From: Pseudoalteromonas sp049257235
Lineage (GTDB): Bacteria; Pseudomonadota; Gammaproteobacteria; Enterobacterales; Alteromonadaceae
DNA length: 64,000 bases
Direction of reading: 5' to 3'
Assembly: GCF_049257235.1 (NCBI RefSeq)
Contig: NZ_JBMMUF010000007.1
Location: 62,001-126,000, forward strand
Of the stretch, positions 45,948 through 55,311 are shown piece by piece. The stretch's first letter is position 1; every line of letters starts with the position of its first letter. The position numbers were made by a program, and so were the translations under genes. Below the pieces are notes generated by a model. The model worked only from the letters and a program-made list of their open reading frames with translations, was not told the DNA's origin and ran no database searches.

Positions 45948-46910
45948 ATGTTTACGATAAAAAAAATAACAATAGCAGTATCAATGTCATGTGCGCTTTT
46001 ACTTCAAGGATGTGCTCCAAGCTCATACAGCATCACTAAACCACAACCTTCAGTTCACGCCTATAATACAGAGGCACAGACTAATGTTATGACTCTACAA
46101 GTAGTAGACAAGCGTAATGATAAAACATCGCCTTTTTCTTCAGGCGTATTACCAAGCGCGCTCATGTATGAAGGTAAGTTACTCAATCAAGTTGAATTTC
46201 TAGAGTCACATCTAAATGAGGAATTTAAAGCTCGCAACCTTCCCATTACTGTTGGAGATGGTGAGACAAAACTCAATGTATTACGTTTTAACATGCGTAA
46301 TCACAGGACCAATGGCTTCACACCTTTTATTACATTTACCATGCTAAAAGGCCAAATCGAGACAGCTGAAGGGAGCCAACCTGTCGCAGTATACGTAAAG
46401 CGAGGCAAAGTACCTGTTTGGAGTTTTGACGAAATCATCCAACCTACTTTAAATGAACCAATGAGTTTGGTGGTTAAAGAGCTGAGCGCAAAAATAAACC
46501 AACACATTACAAATGGTATGTTGTCTGATGAAAAAACACAGGCTTTGATTGGCTCAATAAAACAAGCTGGAGTTAAAGCAAACTATCAAGATGTATATGA
46601 ACTCGGGTTTAGCAACAATCCAACTGCGTTGCCTTATCTTCGTGAATTGGTGAACTCTAAAGATGAATACATCCGTTTAGCTGCGATTTCATCTTTGGGC
46701 AACATGAAAGACGCTCAGAGTACTCAATTATTAATAGACTTGTTTGAAAGCGATAGCTCATGGTCAGACAGAGCCATGGCGTTGAAAGCGTTAGGTGATA
46801 TTGGTACGACGGTGACGTACAGCTATCTGCAAAAGCAAAATGAAGCCTTGCAAAGTGATGGCTCAAAGGAAGGTTTGTGGAATCGTGAGATTATCCAGCT
46901 CTACTTGTAA
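45948..46910 (+). CDS. HEAT-repeat lipoprotein
   Basis: 320 residues. ATG 45948 follows AAAGGGATC. The lipobox is LLLQGC (Cys about residue 22). Residues 50-200 form an unassigned beta-rich domain. Residues about 215-310 are HEAT/PBS-type repeats (NPTALPYLRELVNSKDEYIRLAAISSLGNM, then STQLLIDLFESDSSWSDRAMALKALGDIG). It is divergent from the hemolysin operon and so may share its regulatory region. Function unknown. Confidence 0.75.
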   Translation: MFTIKKITIAVSMSCALLLQGCAPSSYSITKPQPSVHAYNTEAQTNVMTLQVVDKRNDKTSPFSSGVLPSALMYEGKLLNQVEFLESHLNEEFKARNLPITVGDGETKLNVLRFNMRNHRTNGFTPFITFTMLKGQIETAEGSQPVAVYVKRGKVPVWSFDEIIQPTLNEPMSLVVKELSAKINQHITNGMLSDEKTQALIGSIKQAGVKANYQDVYELGFSNNPTALPYLRELVNSKDEYIRLAAISSLGNMKDAQSTQLLIDLFESDSSWSDRAMALKALGDIGTTVTYSYLQKQNEALQSDGSKEGLWNREIIQLYL

Positions 46911-46942
46911 ATATCTGACTGTTTAATATTACATGCCAATAT

Positions 46943-46972
46943 AAAAAACCGCACAGAGTGCGGTTTTTTTAT
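46943..46972. terminator. Bidirectional terminator
   Basis: Symmetric AAAAAACCGCAC AGA GTGCGGTTTTTT at 46943-46970 lies between the convergent lipoprotein and M36 protease genes. Confidence 0.93.
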
Positions 46973-46978
46973 TTTCCA

Positions 46979-49900
46979 TTATTTTCTTCTGAACAGACGC
47001 AGCGCTCCAAGTGATAATAGGGCTAACCATCCTAATGAGCCGCCACCGGAGCCACCTGAATCAGGCTCAGGCTGTGGTGGCGGAGGAGGTGGTGGCGCAG
47101 CTACGTTATTCACGGTAACTTGTGCACTTTGTTCAGCGCTTAAGCTGCCATCGCTAACAGTAACGCTAAAGCGCAATACTTCACTCGCAGACACATCTGG
47201 GGCTGTAAAAGTAAGCGTATTGGTTTGCTCTCCACTTAAGGTCACCAAGGTGCCTTGGGTTTGTTGCCATTGGTAGCTCAGCGCGTCACCATCTACATCT
47301 TGCCCTTGAGCGGTGATCGTCACTTGTGTGCCTTCATCAACGGTTTGTGATGCGATCGCTTGGATACTTGGTGCACGATTAACACAGGCTTGGCTGTCCC
47401 CTGCAACCTGCGTATAAAACGCCGACGAGGCGATGCCGCTGAGTGTGAGGTTATCTATCCACCAGCCTTGATCGTATGTATTGGCGTCACTGCTAATACG
47501 AAAACGCAGTTGTACTTGTTTACCTGCCAAGGTTTGTGCAAAGCTAATTTGCTCTTGGTTGCCAAGCACTCCTTGGTTGTCATTACGCCCTGTAAATGCT
47601 TGTCGCAAACTCAATGACTGCGCTGGATTATTAATAATTTGACCGCTGTAACCAAGGCTAAACTGCCCACCCGCATCGGTTACGTCCTGCCAACCTGCAT
47701 CGTCAATGTTAATTTCTACCACTGCACCGTCCCAGTCCTGTTCCAGTGCATAGTAGTGCCAAAATGACACATTGAAGTCACTACCACTTGCCACCGTGAA
47801 CGGACGAGTCACAAGAGCAACATCTGACTCAAATGCATTGTTGTTTAGGAACAATGCTTGTGCGCCAAGGTCTACGCCGCCTTGCTCAAACACATCGATT
47901 TGTGTTGAGTTATCAAACCGTAAGGTCTCTTTTGCTAGCGGATTATCTTTTAGCAATAACAGGCTGAGGTTCTCTTTCGAGAGCACCGCATTTTCCATAT
48001 CATCGCTTTGAGCACCATTGCTAAGTGGTGCATCTTCAAAACCAACATTCACAACAAAACTAGTCGTAAAACTCGCTGGCTCAACAATAGCATCCCCCAC
48101 TGACTTTTCAGGGAAGCTCACTTGAACTTGCAACTCACTGGCCTCAGTGGCTTCGCTCAGAGTGATGCTAATAGGCTCACTTGCCGCCGTTTCAAACGGC
48201 TCTAATTGGGTAACGCTCGATACTCCACCGTCTCCTAAACTTACACCCTGGCTTGAGAGTACTTCAAAGCGAACGGGCACATCACTCAGAGTTTCACTGC
48301 CAGTGTTAGTCACTTGCACAGCCAAAGTGCCGGTCTCACCGACGTCAAGGTAGCCATCATCAGTGCAATAGCTTACGCCCCGTGCGTCGAGCACAACTTC
48401 TTTTGCATCATAGCTTGCGAGTTGCGTCTCAAATGACTCCACCACACCCGTCAAATTTTCACTAAAACGATCTGGTGATTGCGCTCCAAGACCCATGCCG
48501 CGTTTTGCAAATGCTTCAAGCACCAAACGATAATCGCTGATACTCTCTGCGGCGATGGTAGCCAACAATGCATCCCGCGCTTCGGTGTATAACGGGGCAT
48601 TGGGCGTCATTTTGTAACCGCCAACTAAGTAGCGCATCATTTTGTCTTGGGCAGTGTTAAAGCCATGCTCGTTGATTAACGCCACGTAGGAATCCCACAA
48701 TACCGACGCCCACAACTCACCAGGCGCATGAGGGGAGCCTACAAACGTAGGTGGCAAGCCAACATCATCACCTGCGCCTTCTGTTATATGTCTAAAGTTC
48801 AAAGGGTTAATATTTTGATTCGGTGTGTAAGGTACACGGCGAATACCGAAGTAAAAGTCCTCTACATACGTACCTGTGGCGTAAGGTTTAGTAAAGTCAC
48901 TGTTGCCTGCAATCTGCGCATCTTGTGCTTTGGCGATAAATAGCAATGAGTGGAAATCGCCCCACCCTTCGCCCATGGCTAGCCCTTGAAAGTTAGACAA
49001 GCCAGAACTATTGCCAACTAATCGATTGGAGATATAGTGGCCCCACTCATGAGCAATAATACCGTTATCAAACGTGCCATCTTTGAGTGGATTGGTGTTA
49101 AAAATACGCACGGTGACGCTGCCGGCATTAAGTGCATTATACAGTGATTGCCCGTCGGCAAAGTTCAACCCCATGTTACCTATGGTTATCGTTGAATCTG
49201 CACCGCCCATCGGCGCAGGTGTACCATCGTTGACGTTATTGGTAATTATGGCACCGACAGCACCTGCATCTTGCGCGTTTTTAACTTTAACGGTGAAGTT
49301 ACAGCTGCCACGTTCAATAATGGCAATTTTGCCACTTATAGTATTGGCATCTAACGGCACTTCACAGCCATCATAAATACTGCCTGAGTCGGTGTTGTTA
49401 CCGTCTTCATAGCGAGCTAATTGGGCACTGATATCAAATGCCCTTGGACCGAATTGGGACGCCTGAGAAGACGCCAATGCGCCATTTGGCCCAACAACCC
49501 CCAAGTCTATGCCTACACGATTGTCTTTAGAGTTGTAGAGGTACATTTGCATACGTGGACTCGCACCATCAGAGGGCGTTGCCATGTTAGCATTGTTCAA
49601 ACCACTGTAATCCTGAGCTTGCACTTCAAGGGGGTCACCCGCAACACCGCCCCGGCCAAAGTTACTCTGTTGCGCTACCCCTGCGGCTTCATCAAAGCCA
49701 TAGTCATAAAACACATCATGAAGGAAATTGTTCATATAGAACAAATTCACAATAGCAGCGCGAATATTGCCCTCGGTAGTGGGTGGGGCAAGTGGGTCTA
49801 ACGGGTAATCAAACGTAAATGCAGATGTGGTTGGTGCACTAATGTCACCGGCACTAAACCCTTGAGGAGAGACAATATCTGCATACGCATACACATTATT

Positions 49901-50968
49901 GCCTTGCGTTTGCGTAGCTGTTTCACTAAGCCACGGGTCTTGAGTTGATAAGCTTGAGTAGTATTGAAGGCTTACCAAAGGCGCTTGCAGCACATCTGTT
50001 TCATCAACTTGGTTGGGACCGTCGGCGGGGATCACATCGCCATGGGGGCCCTCCAGAGGGTATCCACTTTGTGCATCAGCATAAACACGATAGTTATACG
50101 CCGTAGCATGGCTGTGCAAGTTGTTCTTAAATAGAATTTTCCCTGAGTTGCTATCGACTACGTATGAGTAGTAGTCGCTCTCAAGCGAGGTGGTGCTTTT
50201 TCTTTCAACTTCCACATAATGCGCGGCAATAAGCTCGTTGTTAAGCGGATAAAACACCGGCTTAACACGCACGTTGTCAAACAACTCATCATCATTGGCA
50301 CTTGTTACTTGCAGCCAGGTGTAACCACCCTGTGTTCTCAGGGTGTCAAACTGCACTTCACTACGGCTGATATTTTGAATCGCTTTTAGGGCTGCGGTTT
50401 GTGGTGTGGAAAACGCACTCAGCGCTGAAAAATTCAGTGCTGCGTGTGGTACATCAGCGAAGTAGCCAGAGCCTGCAACTAGCTGCCCTTGGCGATTAAG
50501 TAGCACATTGTAACTGCGGTTAAACACTTCTATGCCCTGAACAAGCTGCTTGTATCGGGCAATTACAGCACCTTTGCCAGTATCGTGAAAATCAACCAGT
50601 GGCGTGTCTATGTTGGCTACTTTACTGGCATTGAGTCCTGAAAGTCTTTGCATATGCGCAGTGGCAATATCATGTTTTGATACGCTTCGACTTTGCACCT
50701 GTGCTTGTTGCGGCGCTGCCCAGACGAAGGTTGCACGGTTTAATTGCCTATCAAAGTGCGAAGGTGCACCGAGCTCACTCACTTGCGCACCAAGCTGGTA
50801 TTGATGCTGGGAGGTAACGGTAGGAGCACTCGACATAACTTGAAAGCGCTCGACGTTATCGCCGCCATCAAATGCAGCATGGGCCGGGTTCAGAGTCAAT
50901 AAAACAGCCGTCGCAATGGCTGTGTGCGTAAAGTGTAAGCGAGCGGGTTTGTGAGAGAAGTTATCCAT
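46979..50968 (-). CDS. Secreted M36 (fungalysin) metalloprotease with PA, Ig-like domains and GlyGly-CTERM
   Basis: 1,329 residues: Sec signal (about 1-32), FTP/PepSY-type propeptide (about 60-300), M36 catalytic domain with the zinc motif GIIAHEWGHYISNRL (HEWGH near residue 641), and a PA insert (about 530-620: GKIAIIERGSCNFTVKVKNAQDAGAVGAII). After that come a CARDB-like domain (near 870-970), a lectin/jelly-roll segment (near 1040-1180) and a PKD/cadherin-like repeat (near 1205-1290). The C-terminus is Pro-rich, then GSGGGSLGWLALLSLGALRLFRRK, a GlyGly-CTERM sorting tail cut by rhombosortase after type II secretion. It is a likely surface or secreted endoprotease for nutrient release. Confidence 0.92.
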   Translation of the reverse strand: MDNFSHKPARLHFTHTAIATAVLLTLNPAHAAFDGGDNVERFQVMSSAPTVTSQHQYQLGAQVSELGAPSHFDRQLNRATFVWAAPQQAQVQSRSVSKHDIATAHMQRLSGLNASKVANIDTPLVDFHDTGKGAVIARYKQLVQGIEVFNRSYNVLLNRQGQLVAGSGYFADVPHAALNFSALSAFSTPQTAALKAIQNISRSEVQFDTLRTQGGYTWLQVTSANDDELFDNVRVKPVFYPLNNELIAAHYVEVERKSTTSLESDYYSYVVDSNSGKILFKNNLHSHATAYNYRVYADAQSGYPLEGPHGDVIPADGPNQVDETDVLQAPLVSLQYYSSLSTQDPWLSETATQTQGNNVYAYADIVSPQGFSAGDISAPTTSAFTFDYPLDPLAPPTTEGNIRAAIVNLFYMNNFLHDVFYDYGFDEAAGVAQQSNFGRGGVAGDPLEVQAQDYSGLNNANMATPSDGASPRMQMYLYNSKDNRVGIDLGVVGPNGALASSQASQFGPRAFDISAQLARYEDGNNTDSGSIYDGCEVPLDANTISGKIAIIERGSCNFTVKVKNAQDAGAVGAIITNNVNDGTPAPMGGADSTITIGNMGLNFADGQSLYNALNAGSVTVRIFNTNPLKDGTFDNGIIAHEWGHYISNRLVGNSSGLSNFQGLAMGEGWGDFHSLLFIAKAQDAQIAGNSDFTKPYATGTYVEDFYFGIRRVPYTPNQNINPLNFRHITEGAGDDVGLPPTFVGSPHAPGELWASVLWDSYVALINEHGFNTAQDKMMRYLVGGYKMTPNAPLYTEARDALLATIAAESISDYRLVLEAFAKRGMGLGAQSPDRFSENLTGVVESFETQLASYDAKEVVLDARGVSYCTDDGYLDVGETGTLAVQVTNTGSETLSDVPVRFEVLSSQGVSLGDGGVSSVTQLEPFETAASEPISITLSEATEASELQVQVSFPEKSVGDAIVEPASFTTSFVVNVGFEDAPLSNGAQSDDMENAVLSKENLSLLLLKDNPLAKETLRFDNSTQIDVFEQGGVDLGAQALFLNNNAFESDVALVTRPFTVASGSDFNVSFWHYYALEQDWDGAVVEINIDDAGWQDVTDAGGQFSLGYSGQIINNPAQSLSLRQAFTGRNDNQGVLGNQEQISFAQTLAGKQVQLRFRISSDANTYDQGWWIDNLTLSGIASSAFYTQVAGDSQACVNRAPSIQAIASQTVDEGTQVTITAQGQDVDGDALSYQWQQTQGTLVTLSGEQTNTLTFTAPDVSASEVLRFSVTVSDGSLSAEQSAQVTVNNVAAPPPPPPPQPEPDSGGSGGGSLGWLALLSLGALRLFRRK

Positions 50969-51170
50969 AAGTCACCTTGATTTGTGATGCGATGTGCACT
51001 TGCTTAGCCTTTGCACACTCTAACTCTTATACCCTTACAGAGCTACTTTACGATCATAATAATGTGCAACAAAGGCCCTTACTTTGGTTATAAACACATT
51101 GAAATTAAGTGTGCATATAAGGTACAGGCGTTGTTATAATGCCTTGCCACTCACAGTTACAAGGACGGTT

Positions 51171-52340
51171 ATGCTCTGCACTAGCAAGGTTAGGCTCCCG
51201 CACAACTCTATTTTCATGGTATTGCTGTACATCGCATTAAATACACACAATATTTATGCTCAACAGTCCAAAGAACGTCCTGTTACTGACAGTGCTCCTG
51301 CTTTTATACCCGTTCCCAGCATTATCACTGAACCTGCTGTTGGTACGGGACTGGGTGTAGCTGGATTGTTTTTCCACGACAGTGAAAAGAACAAGAATAT
51401 TGCCACATCTGATACGCCAATACTGCCCAAAAGTGTCACTATGATTGGCGCAGCCTACACCAGTAACAAAAGTAAAGTATTGGGCTTGGGGCATATCGCC
51501 TACTGGCATCAAGACACCCTGAGATACCGCGGCTATTTAGGTTATGGCGATATCAATATAGACTTTTATAATATCGCAGGGTTTCCTCTGAATAAGCCAA
51601 TCAAGCTCAACTTACAAGGTCCTGGAATGACGCAAACGCTGATGTGGCGTTTACAAGACAGTAACTGGTTCGTTGGTGCTAAACAAATATATCGTCATGT
51701 TGATTTGAGCCTTGCACAATCACCATTTGCTTCCGTTGAAGGCCGACCGTTTGATGAGATCAATCAGATCCTTGAACAAGTTGAAATTAAGAACAACAAC
51801 TCAGGGGTGGGTGTCACCGCGGAGTTTGATACAACTGACAACCAGTTTGATCCAGAACTAGGTTATAACTACCACATGCAATACCTTGTATTCGATGAAG
51901 CATTAGGAAGCAACGCAAATTACCACAGCTATTACCTAAGTGGCCTTAACTATTGGCATCTCACTGACAAGGCTCGGATAGGTCTGCGCGTTGACTATGA
52001 AGGTGTCAGCAATCGCGGTGCTGGATCCTTGCCTATCTATGTGCTGCCTTTTGTTGATTTGCGCGGTATCCCCAAATCGCGCTATCAAGGGCAAAAAGTA
52101 TTACTCGCTGAAACGGAATTAAGTTATTTGTGGGATGAAAAATGGAAAGTCTTAGGTTTCAGTGGAATTGGTCGTGCAGCTAACAGCTGGAGTGAGCTCA
52201 ACGACGCCAAATCCCGCGTCACGTTTGGCGCAGGCTTTCGCTACCTCGTATCTCCACGTTATGGCTTTCGTATGGGCATAGATGTTGCGCGCGGCCCAGA
52301 AGAGACAGCAATTTACATTAAAGCTGGAAACAGCTGGTAA
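51171..52340 (+). CDS. Outer-membrane beta-barrel protein (Omp85/BamA-type surface antigen)
   Basis: 389 residues from ATG 51171, which follows AAGGAC and begins a Sec signal (NSIFMVLLYIALNTHNIYA); the longer frame adds 29 residues with no signal. The mature barrel begins FIPVPSIITEPAVGTGLGVAGLFF, the start typical of BamA/TamA-related surface antigens, and alternates strands to the end (GFRMGIDVARGPEETAIYIKAGNSW, C-terminal Trp). No POTRA domain is present. A TATAAT-like -10 lies near 51134. Partner or cargo unknown. Confidence 0.75.
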   Translation: MLCTSKVRLPHNSIFMVLLYIALNTHNIYAQQSKERPVTDSAPAFIPVPSIITEPAVGTGLGVAGLFFHDSEKNKNIATSDTPILPKSVTMIGAAYTSNKSKVLGLGHIAYWHQDTLRYRGYLGYGDINIDFYNIAGFPLNKPIKLNLQGPGMTQTLMWRLQDSNWFVGAKQIYRHVDLSLAQSPFASVEGRPFDEINQILEQVEIKNNNSGVGVTAEFDTTDNQFDPELGYNYHMQYLVFDEALGSNANYHSYYLSGLNYWHLTDKARIGLRVDYEGVSNRGAGSLPIYVLPFVDLRGIPKSRYQGQKVLLAETELSYLWDEKWKVLGFSGIGRAANSWSELNDAKSRVTFGAGFRYLVSPRYGFRMGIDVARGPEETAIYIKAGNSW

Positions 52341-52539
52341 CTCAGTTACCCACATATAAAACTTACTTGTTGTGTTAATGCTGAATGTATTGACCCGAAA
52401 TTGTCGAGGTCGATTTAGATTGACACAACAATGATGTGCACATCTAGAGCATGTTGCTAAGGCTCACATCCAATGTTAGCGTGGAATTGGGCATGATGAA
52501 TTTTAGCGCTACTACATAAATTTAAAGGAATTATATTTC

Positions 52540-54801
52540 ATGAATAACAACAGACTTACTCTGTTATTGGCTTTTGTAGCTGCTATTACTGTCGGCCCCT
52601 GTAACAGTGTGAGTGCAAAACAAGTGTGCGAATCATGCCATAGCGAACAGGTTCAGCAGTGGCAAAACTCTCATCATCACAAAGCGATGAATGATGCGAC
52701 AGAGGAGTTCGTGCAGGGTGTATTTGAAGGTCAACAAATCACATATCAAGATCAGACCCTCACACTGAGTAAGAAAGACAACACCTACATATTGACCACA
52801 TCTTCCCAAGACGTTGAAAAGCAGCAAGTCATCAAATATACATTTGGCTTTATGCCACTACAGCAATACCTGGTAGAAGACGAGCGCGGTGGTTATCAGT
52901 TTATTCCATTAGCATGGGATTCTCGCCCCGCACAAGAGGGTGGACAACGCTGGTTTGTATTGCATCCGGACCAAGCTCCCCATGATGAATTTCATCACTC
53001 TCAAATGGGACAAAACTGGAATCATATGTGTGCCGATTGTCACAGCACAGATTTTAAAAAGAACTATGACTTAGAAAGCAACCAGTTTAGCTCCCTGTCC
53101 GAGCACATTAATGTCAGTTGCAGCGCGTGCCACGGTAACACAAAGCAACACTTAGCATGGGCTGCGGGTAATACAGCAATAAAAAACAAAGGCTTTGTTA
53201 AAAATATAAGTACACAGGTAACGCTTTTCACCCAGCAACGTGATGGCTCCATGGTCGCAGTTGGAGAGAAAACGAGCTCAGAGCAATTACAGGTGTGCGC
53301 CACGTGCCATTCTCGTCGCGCCCAGATAGCACCTCGCAATGATACTCAAGCCTTTTTGGATATGTTTCGTCCTTCATTACTCACTCCAGAGCTTTATCAT
53401 GTAGATGGGCAAATTTATGATGAAGACTATGTATGGGGTTCGTTTTTGCAAAGCAAAATGTTCAGTGCAGGCGTGACGTGCAGTAACTGCCATAACCCGC
53501 ACTCGGGTAAACTAAAACAGACGGGCAACCAGACCTGCACCCAGTGCCACGGCGCAACGCAATTTGACAACACACAGCATCATGGCCATAGACAAGGTTC
53601 ACTAGGCAGCCAATGCGTCGATTGCCACATGCCTGAGACGACGTTTATGCAAGTTGATCCGCGTCGGGATCACAGCCTCCGTGTACCTCGCCCCGACCTC
53701 ACTATTCAAACCCAAGCGCCCAACGCCTGTAATACCTGCCATGACGACAAAACACCGCAATGGGCCGTGAATGCAATTAAATCATGGCACCCACAGAGTA
53801 CCCGCATGGGGAGTGAGCACTTTTCACAGGCATTTCATGCCGCGGATCAAGGTTTACCCACTGCGTCACAGTTATTGACACGTATCGCTCAAAGTAGTCA
53901 GTACACAGATATTATCCGCGCTTCGGCGTTGGTGCGAATGGGCAGCTATCCTGATCAAAATACATTAGTGGCTATCAGCCGAGCGGTTCGTGATGACGAA
54001 CCCCTCAAACGACTTGGGGCAATTAGTGCCGCGCAAGGGTTTTCCCCAGCACAGCGTTATCGATTATTACACCTGTTGCTGTCTGACCCCAGACTTGCCG
54101 TTCGCACTGAAGCAGCACGCAGTTTAGCGAGTATGCTGACGGTTCCTTTCCCTGACAATCTAAAAGGCGAAGAACGTCAGACGTTAGAAAAAGCCCTAGA
54201 AGAATACAAGCAAACAGAGCGTTTCAATGCCGAGCGTGGAAGTAGCCACACGAATTTAGGCAATCTCGCGCTGGAATTGGGACAGTCCAACGACGCAAAA
54301 GCGCACTATAAGCAAAGTATTAAAGTTGAGCCTATTTATATACCTGCTTATGTTAATTTAGCCGATCTTTACCGTCGCTTAGGAGATGAGCAACAGGCAC
54401 AGAAAGTGTTGCTCCAAGCCCTAGAAGTTGATGCCAATAATGCCGATGTACACTACGTCTTAGCCATGAGCTGGGTGCGCCAAAAGGACAGAGAAAAAGC
54501 AAAGGCACATTTAAATATTGCCGCTAAATATGGTTCTGTAAATCACATTTATACTTACGGTCTGCTACTCAATGAGATGGGCGAAAATCACGCTGCGCTA
54601 ACACAATTAGAAAAGGCATTTTCATTAAATCCTAACAACCCAGACTTATGCTATACCCTAGTGCAACTGAGTATTGGCCAGCAAGATTATGGACAGGCGC
54701 TGCGTTTTGCTAGCAAATTACAACAACTGGTTCCCAACGATCCACAAATACTCGCACTGGTGCAAAAGTTAACTATGATGCAAAGTGTCTCGGGCAACTA
54801 A
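52540..54801 (+). CDS. Octaheme c-type cytochrome with TPR domain
   Basis: 753 residues. Sec signal ends near residue 26; eight CxxCH heme sites follow (CESCH at 30, then CADCH, CSACH, CATCH, CSNCH, CTQCH, CVDCH, and CNTCH near residue 400). Residues about 450-540 carry HEAT/PBS-like repeats (VRTEAARSLASML), and 560-740 form four or five TPRs (AERGSSHTNLGNLALELGQSNDAKAHY). This cytochrome c554-type N-half plus TPR C-half recurs in marine bacteria. It is periplasmic and should pass electrons in a redox or assembly complex. The next gene, a methyltransferase, is 14 nt away. Confidence 0.9.
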   Translation: MNNNRLTLLLAFVAAITVGPCNSVSAKQVCESCHSEQVQQWQNSHHHKAMNDATEEFVQGVFEGQQITYQDQTLTLSKKDNTYILTTSSQDVEKQQVIKYTFGFMPLQQYLVEDERGGYQFIPLAWDSRPAQEGGQRWFVLHPDQAPHDEFHHSQMGQNWNHMCADCHSTDFKKNYDLESNQFSSLSEHINVSCSACHGNTKQHLAWAAGNTAIKNKGFVKNISTQVTLFTQQRDGSMVAVGEKTSSEQLQVCATCHSRRAQIAPRNDTQAFLDMFRPSLLTPELYHVDGQIYDEDYVWGSFLQSKMFSAGVTCSNCHNPHSGKLKQTGNQTCTQCHGATQFDNTQHHGHRQGSLGSQCVDCHMPETTFMQVDPRRDHSLRVPRPDLTIQTQAPNACNTCHDDKTPQWAVNAIKSWHPQSTRMGSEHFSQAFHAADQGLPTASQLLTRIAQSSQYTDIIRASALVRMGSYPDQNTLVAISRAVRDDEPLKRLGAISAAQGFSPAQRYRLLHLLLSDPRLAVRTEAARSLASMLTVPFPDNLKGEERQTLEKALEEYKQTERFNAERGSSHTNLGNLALELGQSNDAKAHYKQSIKVEPIYIPAYVNLADLYRRLGDEQQAQKVLLQALEVDANNADVHYVLAMSWVRQKDREKAKAHLNIAAKYGSVNHIYTYGLLLNEMGENHAALTQLEKAFSLNPNNPDLCYTLVQLSIGQQDYGQALRFASKLQQLVPNDPQILALVQKLTMMQSVSGN

Positions 54802-54815
54802 ATACCGAAAAAATA

Positions 54816-55274
54816 ATGATGTTAAGGTTACGAATACCACCTCTAATATTAGTATTGCTTGTAGCATGGGCGATGTTCCTCACCGCTTTCAAAGTGCCAA
54901 TAGCACTGGTTGATGTGCCGCTTAGAGAGTTAATAAGTGCAGTGAGTGCACTAAGTGGGTGTGGATGTGCGGTTTTGGGGGTTATGCAGTGTCACCGTGC
55001 ACAAACAACGGTTGACCCACGCATCCCCGAGCAAACCTCACAATTAGTGACAACGGGAATTTATCAATATAGCCGCAACCCTATGTATGTTGGTTTTTTG
55101 CTGATACTTGTAGGCTGGGGCATATTCCTAAGCAACTATGCTGCACTGGTATGGCTACCTGTTTTTGTGCTTTACCTCAACACCCAGCAAATCAAGCCTG
55201 AGGAAGAGGCTTTACTCAGTAAGTTTCAGGATGAATACAGCAAATATTGCAAAAAAGTGAGGCGCTGGATATGA
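54816..55274 (+). CDS. Isoprenylcysteine carboxyl methyltransferase-like (PEMT/ICMT) membrane protein
   Basis: 152 residues. Three to four membrane helices, with the ICMT signature GIYQYSRNPMYVGFLLILVGWGIFL near residue 85 and a C-terminal EEEALLSKFQDEYSKYCKKVRRW. Bacterial members methylate small membrane or steroid-like substrates with S-adenosylmethionine; the substrate is unknown. It is probably cotranscribed with the cytochrome. Confidence 0.82.
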   Translation: MMLRLRIPPLILVLLVAWAMFLTAFKVPIALVDVPLRELISAVSALSGCGCAVLGVMQCHRAQTTVDPRIPEQTSQLVTTGIYQYSRNPMYVGFLLILVGWGIFLSNYAALVWLPVFVLYLNTQQIKPEEEALLSKFQDEYSKYCKKVRRWI

Positions 55275-55277
55275 AAA

Positions 55278-55310
55278 ACCCACTAGAGCGAAACTCTAGT
55301 GGGTAGGTTT
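55278..55310. terminator. Terminator between the ICMT gene and the sulfatase operon
   Basis: Perfect stem ACCCACTAGAG / CTCTAGTGGGT (55278-55288, 55294-55304), loop CGAAA. On the minus strand it is followed by a U run, so it mainly ends the sulfatase operon. Confidence 0.85.
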
Positions 55311-55311
55311 G

